Below are positions 46,471 to 52,168 of a stretch of 52,168 nucleotides of DNA, piece by piece. The translations under genes and the position numbers were made by a program. Each line of letters begins with the position of its first letter. Within the stretch, counting starts at the first letter, position 1. The DNA is from Leptolyngbya sp. (GTDB lineage Bacteria; Cyanobacteriota; Cyanobacteriia; Phormidesmidales; Phormidesmidaceae), in NCBI GenBank assembly GCA_003249105.1, contig QBLT01000006.1:1-52168 (forward strand), written 5' to 3'. Below the pieces are notes generated by a model. It did not search any database, had not been told where the DNA came from, and worked only from the letters and a program-made list of their open reading frames with translations.

Positions 46471-47493
46471 CTAAGGGCTGAGGTTGAGAGGTTCTGGTGG
46501 TGGAGCGGTGGGCTTAGCACCGTTCTTGTCGGCCCCATTTTTGTCGGCCCCGATGGGTTTAAAGTTTAGGGGCAAGTTGGTGAACTGGGGCAGAATCTCG
46601 GTGGTAAAGGCGGCGGCGGCCTTAGACCGATAGCGGTTGGGATTGAAGATAACCGACAGGGTGCGGTTGACCACTACTGAATCGATCTTGGCCCGGTGCA
46701 GTACCCCCATCTGCAATTCTTTTTCAATCGCAGAGTTAGACACAAAAGCCACCCCCAGCCCTGACTGCACGGCGGTTTTAATCGCCTCAATAGAGTTGAG
46801 CTCCATCTCAATTTTGAGGCGGCGGGTTTCGATGCCGCAGCGGGTCAGCACCTGGTCGATCACCTTGCGGATGGTCGACTGCGAGTCGAGGGCGATGAAG
46901 TGCAGCTTGTAGAGGTCTTCTCGCTGAATGACCGCCTGACTGGCCAGCGGATGATACATCGGCATGATCAGTGCGAGTTCATCTTCGGCGTAGGGCACTC
47001 TTTCTAAAGAGTCCTGTAGTTCTGGAGGAAGTTCGCCACCGATAATCGCCAGGTCAACCTGACCGTTAGCCACACTCCAGGCGGTGCGACGGGTAGAGTG
47101 CACATGGAGCTGCACCGCCACATCGGCATACTTTTGCCGAAACATACCAATCATCCGAGGCAGCAGGTACGTGCCGGTGGTTTGGCTAGCGCCAATGATG
47201 AGGGTACCCCCCTGCAAGTTTTGCAAATCTTCGATGGCGCGGCAGGTTTCTTGACACAGGCTGAGGATGCGATCGCCGTAGCTCAGCAGCAAATGCCCGG
47301 CCTCAGTTAGCTGTGCCCGTCGCCCGCCCCGGTCAAACAGCGGTACATCTAGCTGGCGCTCTAGGTTTTGCACCTGAAGGCTGACCGCTGGCTGAGACAC
47401 GTATAGGCTGTCTGCCGCTCGTTTGAAGCTGCCCTCCGCTGCAATAGCTTTGAGAATACGCAGCTGATCGAGGGTAAAGGGAAGGTCAGACAT
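46471..47493 (-). CDS. rbcR: LysR-type regulator, RbcR/ycf30 group
   Basis: A 340-residue LysR-family activator or repressor. The N-terminal winged helix ([37 protein letters not shown]) and the effector-domain start with [20 protein letters not shown] are nearly diagnostic of the RbcR/NdhR-like regulators (ycf30 in plastids) controlling RuBisCO or carbon-uptake genes. The tail after NFKP is variable and contains a GADKN duplication. I chose ATG 47493 (MSDLPFTL); ATG 47499 is two codons earlier. It converges on the Crp/Fnr gene with 27 bases between. Which carbon genes it controls is not shown here. Confidence 0.88.
   Translation of the reverse strand: MSDLPFTLDQLRILKAIAAEGSFKRAADSLYVSQPAVSLQVQNLERQLDVPLFDRGGRRAQLTEAGHLLLSYGDRILSLCQETCRAIEDLQNLQGGTLIIGASQTTGTYLLPRMIGMFRQKYADVAVQLHVHSTRRTAWSVANGQVDLAIIGGELPPELQDSLERVPYAEDELALIMPMYHPLASQAVIQREDLYKLHFIALDSQSTIRKVIDQVLTRCGIETRRLKIEMELNSIEAIKTAVQSGLGVAFVSNSAIEKELQMGVLHRAKIDSVVVNRTLSVIFNPNRYRSKAAAAFTTEILPQFTNLPLNFKPIGADKNGADKNGAKPTAPPPEPLNLSP
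46523..46552 (-). repeat. 15-base in-frame tandem duplication
   Basis: Two near-identical 15-base units (13 of 15 bases match) near the 3' end of rbcR encode a doubled GADKN in the C-terminal tail. It keeps the reading frame. Confidence 0.85.
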
Positions 47494-47582
47494 GGGCATT
47501 AACCCTAACGTACGATAATCCTGGGCTGCCAACAAACCATGATAGTAATACAGGCTGCTCCCCGTGGTGCCGTCGCACCACC

Positions 47583-47605
47583 CTTGGGTAAACTAATGAC
47601 CCAAG
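47583..47605 (+). promoter_or_regulatory. hairpin just upstream of the roadblock-like gene
   Basis: CTTGGGT (47583-47589) pairs with ACCCAAG (47599-47605) around a 9-base loop and ends three bases before the ATG at 47609. It would occupy the place of a ribosome site, and none is visible otherwise. Either initiation is weak or the hairpin controls it. Confidence 0.4.
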
Positions 47606-47608
47606 CTC

Positions 47609-48499
47609 ATGTCCCTGAAGGCCATTGCTGAATTAAGTCTGCCATCCCTAGATTACTTGGTTCGGGACACGCAACACCAACATTTAGAGCGAGACCCTAA
47701 AGGATTTATGAAACGTCAGGTGATCCAGAATGTCTTGAACTTACCCGGCATCTCTGGGATGGCGCTAATTGACGGACGCAACCGCCCCTTCTTCTTTGGG
47801 CCAGACATCAGCCTCAACTCCCATCAGCAGGATGCCCTTGCCCAGGGGATTCAGCAGGTGGTTGAAACGACCCCCGCCCACTTTGATACATTTACCTTCC
47901 GCTTTGCCAATCAGCTCGCCCATATCTACAAGCTCGATCAGGGACTGATTTTGCTGGTGCTGATTACCGACCAGATGCCTTTGATCGACTACCGTACAGC
48001 CATTGGTCAGCTCAAGGCTACCTTGGTAGAAGCCCCCCACAACGCGGTGCCTACCTTTCGGCTGCTGGCGGGCTGCGTCACCCTCGGGGGAACCCATACG
48101 ACCGAAGGTGCGGCTGGAGCCCAGGCGCTGGAGCCCGCGACCCCTCAGCGGGGTACCCTAGCTCCAAGCTGTCAGGAGGTGATTGCAGCCCTCAACCACC
48201 TCAGCGACGGTGCCACCCAATACCTGGGGAAAACCATGGTCATCAATACTTGGAAGCAGTCTCGCCCGGCCCACCCCTGGCTAGAGCGGTTTGAAATTCA
48301 AAAGGATGGCCACTTTACGGCTGCCACTGGGGGACAGGCATCGTTAACAGGCGAACAACACCAGTGGATCAAAGACTGGGTAACCGCCTTCTTGGGGCGC
48401 GGCGGCAGAACTATTCGCAATTTTCAAACCCTGGCTACTGGCCAAACCCTTACCCCTCAGGAGCAGGGTCTCTTGCTGGAGTCTCCGTCCAGTGGCTAG
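47609..48499 (+). CDS. roadblock/LC7-like protein of unknown function
   Basis: A 296-residue protein. Its N-terminal ~125 residues, with NVLNLPGISGMALIDGRNRPF and LDQGLILLVLI, have the pattern of a roadblock/LC7 fold, which usually binds small GTPases or partner sensors. The C-terminal part (about 185-285) with VINTWKQSRPAHPWLERFEI is unassigned. No catalytic motif is seen. It is transcribed just before a 2Fe-2S ferredoxin gene (96-base gap) and divergently from rbcR. Family assignment is by fold pattern only. Confidence 0.6.
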   Translation: MSLKAIAELSLPSLDYLVRDTQHQHLERDPKGFMKRQVIQNVLNLPGISGMALIDGRNRPFFFGPDISLNSHQQDALAQGIQQVVETTPAHFDTFTFRFANQLAHIYKLDQGLILLVLITDQMPLIDYRTAIGQLKATLVEAPHNAVPTFRLLAGCVTLGGTHTTEGAAGAQALEPATPQRGTLAPSCQEVIAALNHLSDGATQYLGKTMVINTWKQSRPAHPWLERFEIQKDGHFTAATGGQASLTGEQHQWIKDWVTAFLGRGGRTIRNFQTLATGQTLTPQEQGLLLESPSSG

Positions 48500-48595
48500 T
48501 TAGGTGAGTGGAGGCAAGGGCAGACTTCATCCCTACCGCTTGCACTCTAGGCTAAGACCAGGTTTTCCTCTCTATTCTTTACCCCCGTTGTACCC

Positions 48596-49081
48596 ATGGC
48601 CAAAACTGTTCGCCTAGAGCCTATTGCCCAAGAAACCTCCGTTGAAACCAACGGCAACCTGCTGTCGGTACTTCTAAACAAAGATTTAGACGTGCTCAAG
48701 GAGTGCGGTGGTCGAGGTATGTGCGCGACTTGCCACATCTACGTGCAGTCGGGCATGGAGGCTTTGACCCCAATTAACCGTCGTGAGCAGCGCACCCTAG
48801 AGGTCATCACCTCCTGCAAGCCCAATTCGCGGCTGGCCTGCCAAGCCCGCGTGGTGAGCAATGGTGTCATAGTTGAGCTGCCGCCGGGGATGTATGTCAA
48901 CTCTCTCCAGGATATTGAGGCTCTGATTGGCCGCCGGGCCGACCAGGATCTGCTCCACCCAATTACCGGTGAGGTGCTGGTGGAGCAGGGCAAGCTGATT
49001 ACGCGATCGACAATGGCCCAGCTAGAGAGCACCGCTAGCTTTAAGGTGGGTGAGTTCTTTAGCCAGAGCAAGGATCTTTAG
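48596..49081 (+). CDS. 2Fe-2S ferredoxin-like protein with C-terminal extension
   Basis: A 161-residue protein with an N-terminal plant/adrenodoxin-type ferredoxin domain. Cluster cysteines are Cys37, Cys43, Cys46 and Cys82 (C-x5-C-x2-C-x35-C); the spacing is nearer adrenodoxin-type than photosynthetic PetF. About 65 residues follow the domain, including LPPGMYVNSLQDIEALIG and FKVGEFFSQSKDL, absent from petF. It is probably an electron carrier with a dedicated partner, not the main photosystem I ferredoxin. Confidence 0.88.
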   Translation: MAKTVRLEPIAQETSVETNGNLLSVLLNKDLDVLKECGGRGMCATCHIYVQSGMEALTPINRREQRTLEVITSCKPNSRLACQARVVSNGVIVELPPGMYVNSLQDIEALIGRRADQDLLHPITGEVLVEQGKLITRSTMAQLESTASFKVGEFFSQSKDL

Positions 49082-49174
49082 GTTGGGCCTTATAGGCTGA
49101 GGGATGGTGCCGAACCCCAGAAAACATCTGTTATGGTAGGGCAATGCCGTAGTTGAGTTTTATACCAACCCCCT

Positions 49175-50272
49175 ATGGACTCTGCCCCTCCCCTGAGTGC
49201 TCGCCATGAGCAGGTGCTTCAGGCCACCATTCGTCATTACATTGCCACGGCAGAGCCGGTTGGGTCACGGGCCTTGGCCCAGGAATATAACCTGCGGGTC
49301 AGCCCAGCGACGGTGCGCAACACCATGGGCCTGCTGGAGAAGTATGGGTTGCTCTATCAGCCCCATACTTCATCGGGGCGAGTGCCCTCTGACTTTGGCT
49401 ATCGACTCTACGTAGACCGGCTGATGTCGCCATCGGCTCGGGTGGGTCGTCGGGTCGATGCAGCCTTGTCAGAAGAATTGGACTGGATGGGTCGTAGCCT
49501 GGAGTCGCTGTTGAAGGAGGCGACCCAGATTTTGGCCCAGATCAGTGGCTATCTGGCTCTGGTGACCGTGCCCCAGGCCAATACTGTACTCATTCGCCAT
49601 ATTCAGCTGGTGGTGGTAGACGGGGGGCAGGTGCTGATGGTGGTGCTGCTCGATTCGTTGGCAACCCAGTCGGTGGTGGTACAACTGCCAGCCATTCTGG
49701 GTTCGGCTACGTTAGGGTCGGTCGGAGAACCCGGTCGTCGGGATCTAGAGATTTTGTCTAACTTTCTGACCCACCACCTGCGGGGTCGCCCCCTGGCCGA
49801 TGTCACTACCCTCAACTGGGGCGATCTCGATGCCGAATTTGAGCATTATGGCGTGCTGCTGTGCCAGGCGCTGGGGGATTTGGCGCAGCGATCGCAGGCT
49901 GCTGAAACCCCTCAGCTGGTGATCAGCGGCCTGGCAGAGGTACTGCGCCAGCCCGAGTTTTCGGATGCTCAGCGCATCCAATCGATTGTGCGTCTGCTGG
50001 AAGAAGATCAGTCGCAGCTGTGGCCGCTGTTTTTTTCCACCCCGCCGGTGGCAACTCAAACGCTGAAGGGCGTAGACGTAAAAGTCTGGATTGGTGCTGA
50101 AAACCCTTTAGAGCCGATGCAGGGCTGTGCCCTGGTTGTGTCTAACTACACCCGCCACGATACCTCAGTCGGCAGCGTGGGGGTTTTAGGGCCAACCCGG
50201 ATGGTTTACGAAAACGCAGTAGCGGTGGTTAAGGCGGCAGCCGACTACCTATCCACCGCCCTGAGCGAATAG
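49175..50272 (+). CDS. hrcA: heat-inducible transcription repressor HrcA
   Basis: Represses groE-type heat-shock operons by binding CIRCE. The 365-residue protein has the N-terminal winged helix (LSARHEQVLQATIRHYIA, VSPATVRNTMGLLEKYG, SSGRVPSDFGYRLYVD) and the long regulatory C-terminal domain. I saw no CIRCE element or chaperonin gene in the window, so its targets are elsewhere. It follows the ferredoxin gene after 93 bases and precedes DUF4126 on the same strand. Confidence 0.95.
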   Translation: MDSAPPLSARHEQVLQATIRHYIATAEPVGSRALAQEYNLRVSPATVRNTMGLLEKYGLLYQPHTSSGRVPSDFGYRLYVDRLMSPSARVGRRVDAALSEELDWMGRSLESLLKEATQILAQISGYLALVTVPQANTVLIRHIQLVVVDGGQVLMVVLLDSLATQSVVVQLPAILGSATLGSVGEPGRRDLEILSNFLTHHLRGRPLADVTTLNWGDLDAEFEHYGVLLCQALGDLAQRSQAAETPQLVISGLAEVLRQPEFSDAQRIQSIVRLLEEDQSQLWPLFFSTPPVATQTLKGVDVKVWIGAENPLEPMQGCALVVSNYTRHDTSVGSVGVLGPTRMVYENAVAVVKAAADYLSTALSE

Positions 50273-50311
50273 GGTATCCCTAGGAGCAGCCTCAGCCAGA
50301 AAGGGAAAACC

Positions 50312-50869
50312 GTGATTATTACAGAACTACTGGCTATTTTGTCGATCGCCGCGGCGACGGGGCTACGGCTAGCGCTGCCACTGCTGCTCATTGGCCTCAT
50401 GTCTGGCTCCCAGCTTTGGTCAAATGTGCCCCTGCTATCGCGCCTACCTCCGGCCCTAGTTCTGGGAGTGCTGGTGAGTTGGTCGATGGCGGAGCTGATG
50501 CTCTCTAAGAGCCGCGACAGTCAGCGTTTTTTTCAGGGTCTGGAGCTGATATTGAGCCCTGGGGTCGGGGCTTTGGCTGGGCTGGGGGTAGCGCGCACCT
50601 TTGGCCTAGAGGGCTGGATCTACCCGCTGATTGGCCTAATCAGCGCCCTGCTGGCCCTGGTGATTCAGCTGTTGCAGATGGGGCTGTTTTTTCGGCCCCG
50701 TCGCCCACCCCTGTGGAGCTTTTTTGTGGTCGATGGGCTGTGCATTGTGCTGGCGGTGCTGGCCTTTGATGCCCCTAACCAGGGGGGCATTATTGCGCTG
50801 CTGCTACTGTGGCTGGTGATTCGCACGTCGTATTTGTGGCAGCACTGGCCCCGGCGATCGCGCCCCTAG
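50312..50869 (+). CDS. DUF4126 family membrane protein
   Basis: A 185-residue protein with about four to five membrane helices. The N-terminal [20 protein letters not shown] resembles the DUF4126 opening, and a loop with [18 protein letters not shown] follows. Function unknown. The start is GTG 50312 with AAGGG upstream. Its stop codon overlaps the convergent hemH stop in a shared CTAG, so transcription of the two must end inside each other's gene or at a distance. Confidence 0.82.
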   Translation: MIITELLAILSIAAATGLRLALPLLLIGLMSGSQLWSNVPLLSRLPPALVLGVLVSWSMAELMLSKSRDSQRFFQGLELILSPGVGALAGLGVARTFGLEGWIYPLIGLISALLALVIQLLQMGLFFRPRRPPLWSFFVVDGLCIVLAVLAFDAPNQGGIIALLLLWLVIRTSYLWQHWPRRSRP

Positions 50870-52029
50870 AGAATGCCCACGAAATGCAGCGGGCCGCGCC
50901 CGCTGACCAGCTCTAGCAGCAGGGCCAAGAAGCCCACCATAGCCAGCCGCCCGTTCCACACCTCGGCGACGGGGGTGAGGCCCCAGGCCGATCGCTCTTG
51001 GGGGTAAATTTTGACTTTTTTGTCGGGCTGCACCACGTCGGAGAAGAGCTGTCGTGGGGCCTCTAACGCCTCGGTGACCATATCGGCCATGTCGGCGATA
51101 AAGCGGGGGTGGGTATTGAGGGCGGGCACGCGGTGAAAGCCGTGAATGCCTGCTTCCTCAGCAATTTCGCGATACTCAATGTCGATCTCTTGCAGGGTCT
51201 CAATGTGCTCGGAGACAAAGCTGATGGGCACCACCACCAGGTCTTTGACACCCTGCTGGGCGAGCTGCTCGATCGCATCTTCGGTGTAGGGCTGGAGCCA
51301 CTCCACTGGACCCACCCGGCTCTGGTAGGCCAAGGTGTGGGGGTTGGGGCGATTGAGCACCTTCATGATCAGCTCAGTGCAGTGCTCGATCTCGCGCTGG
51401 TAGGGGTCGCCGGCTTCTTCGACGTAGCTGACAGGCACCCCGTGGGCGCTAAAGAAAATGTGAGCCTGGTCGGGGTTCTCAAGTTTGTCAAGCTCCTGGG
51501 CAATCAGGTCGGCCATGGCCTCGCTGTAGCCGGGGCGATCGTACCAAGAGGGGATGGCGGTGTAGACAATGCGCTGGAGGGCGGGGTCTTCGAGCCACAG
51601 CCGTTCGAGCAGGCGAAAGCTGGAGCCGCTGGTGCTGATCGAAAACTGGGGATAGAGGGGCAACACCACCAGCTGTTCGATCCCGTCGCGCTTGATTTGA
51701 GCGACGGCCTCTTCGGTGAAGGGGTACCAGTAGCGCATGCCGATGTAGATGTTGGCCTCGGTGCCCTTGTCAGCCAGCACCTGTTTGAGGGCATCGGCCT
51801 GCTCTTCGGTGATGCGGCGCAGAGGCGAGCCACCGCCAATCTGCTGGTAGTTCGCCTGGGACTGTTTGGCACGCGAGCTTGAAATCAACCAGGCTAGGGG
51901 GCGCTGCAGCCAGGGGAAGGGCAGGCGAATAATTTCTGGATCGGCAAATAGGTTAAACAAAAAGGGGCGCACGTCGTCGGGCTGCTCTGGCCCCCCCAGA
52001 TTTAGTAATAAGACCCCAACACGACCCAT
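50866..52029 (-). CDS. hemH: ferrochelatase with C-terminal chlorophyll-binding-type helix
   Basis: Inserts Fe2+ into protoporphyrin IX to give haem. The catalytic core (about residues 1-320) shows [15 protein letters not shown], the active-site His in [11 protein letters not shown] and the Glu region VSEHIETL. After a linker the last ~40 residues carry the CAB/Hlip motif E-x-x-N-x-R in [14 protein letters not shown], a single membrane helix. In cyanobacteria this tail binds chlorophyll and carotenoid and affects dimerisation. 387 residues is normal for the fused form. It converges on DUF4126. Confidence 0.96.
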   Translation of the reverse strand: MGRVGVLLLNLGGPEQPDDVRPFLFNLFADPEIIRLPFPWLQRPLAWLISSSRAKQSQANYQQIGGGSPLRRITEEQADALKQVLADKGTEANIYIGMRYWYPFTEEAVAQIKRDGIEQLVVLPLYPQFSISTSGSSFRLLERLWLEDPALQRIVYTAIPSWYDRPGYSEAMADLIAQELDKLENPDQAHIFFSAHGVPVSYVEEAGDPYQREIEHCTELIMKVLNRPNPHTLAYQSRVGPVEWLQPYTEDAIEQLAQQGVKDLVVVPISFVSEHIETLQEIDIEYREIAEEAGIHGFHRVPALNTHPRFIADMADMVTEALEAPRQLFSDVVQPDKKVKIYPQERSAWGLTPVAEVWNGRLAMVGFLALLLELVSGRGPLHFVGIL

Positions 52030-52106
52030 GGCACTGTAGTGGCTCTAAAGTAAGTACTCATATCTTTCAATTATTCTACAAGCTGAATGAACGGTTTCCG
52101 ACGTAG

Positions 52107-52168
52107 ATGGCTTCCCCTGCTGCTTTAGATGGCGCGATCGCCGCGCTCAACACCCGCCTCAAAGCTGC
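52107..52168 (+). CDS. start of a truncated gene at the window edge
   Basis: An ATG at 52107 opens a frame that stays open to the end of the window (20 full codons, beginning MASPAALDGAIAALNTRL). It is divergent from hemH, 77 bases away. The residues look like a helix but are too few to identify. Confidence 0.45.
   Translation, partial: MASPAALDGAIAALNTRLKA

Noticed and set aside
47596..47631. Short leader peptide upstream of the roadblock-like gene
   Set aside because: An 11-codon frame from ATG 47596 exists but has no ribosome site or regulatory codon pattern.
49175..50272. CIRCE operator expected near hrcA
   Set aside because: No TTAGCACTC-N9-GAGTGCTAA pattern was found in the window, so no operator is annotated.

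Overview
The window is chromosomal DNA from a cyanobacterium. It carries cytochrome b6f genes (petC-petA), the RuBisCO assembly factor Raf1, a RbcR/ycf30-type LysR regulator, a Tic22 homologue, a ferrochelatase with a C-terminal chlorophyll-binding-type helix, several small families conserved in cyanobacteria and plastids (DUF3067, DUF3531, a Ycf52-like GNAT), and many copies of the HIP1 octamer GCGATCGC. Codon use and base composition look moderately GC-rich. Together these suggest a Leptolyngbya/Nodosilinea-type filamentous lineage, but that placement is an inference; no rRNA gene is present to settle it.

Layout. 1-7.0 kb: gatB, a DUF58 membrane protein, the translational GTPase typA and the petC-petA operon. 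7-20.6 kb: DUF3067 and VOC proteins, a large GT-C glycosyltransferase with TPR-like tail, prs, DUF3531, a secreted TPR protein, an ABC ATPase-rsmG pair, hisIE, an ABC-F protein, gpmI and secG. 20.9-28.4 kb is the most accessory-looking part: a secreted orphan, an XPB-like helicase, a VapBC-type toxin-antitoxin pair, a double-RCK ion-channel-like protein with an unusual filter, low-complexity repeats, raf1 with a coupled small gene, tRNA-Ala(GGC) and a Uma2-type endonuclease. 28.5-38.2 kb holds envelope, redox and signalling genes: a small beta-barrel protein, a membrane-anchored DsbA-like protein, a divergent sigma factor, a peptidoglycan-binding-domain protein beside a cupredoxin, a six-helix adenylate cyclase, a response-regulator/histidine-kinase hybrid, alanine dehydrogenase, an HCF164/TxlA-like thioredoxin, and a NIL-ferredoxin with a small membrane protein. 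38.4-52.2 kb: a divergent phosphoketolase-like enzyme, Tic22, tRNA-Pro(TGG), DUF4332, GNAT, ACT-like and alpha/beta-hydrolase genes, a 703-nt gene-poor stretch, a Crp/Fnr regulator, RbcR, a roadblock-like orphan, a 2Fe-2S ferredoxin, hrcA, DUF4126 and hemH. A new gene begins at the right edge.

Most genes are housekeeping and sit in short operons or alone, separated by clear stem-loop terminators. No prophage, insertion sequence, CRISPR array or integrase was seen. The strongest leads for new biology are the phosphoketolase-like enzyme (38.4 kb), the RCK-pore-RCK protein whose filter reads TGAGG (26 kb), the 45.0-45.7 kb gap with an orphan reverse-facing terminator, and the small gene coupled to raf1. 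None of these amounts to a proven new system.
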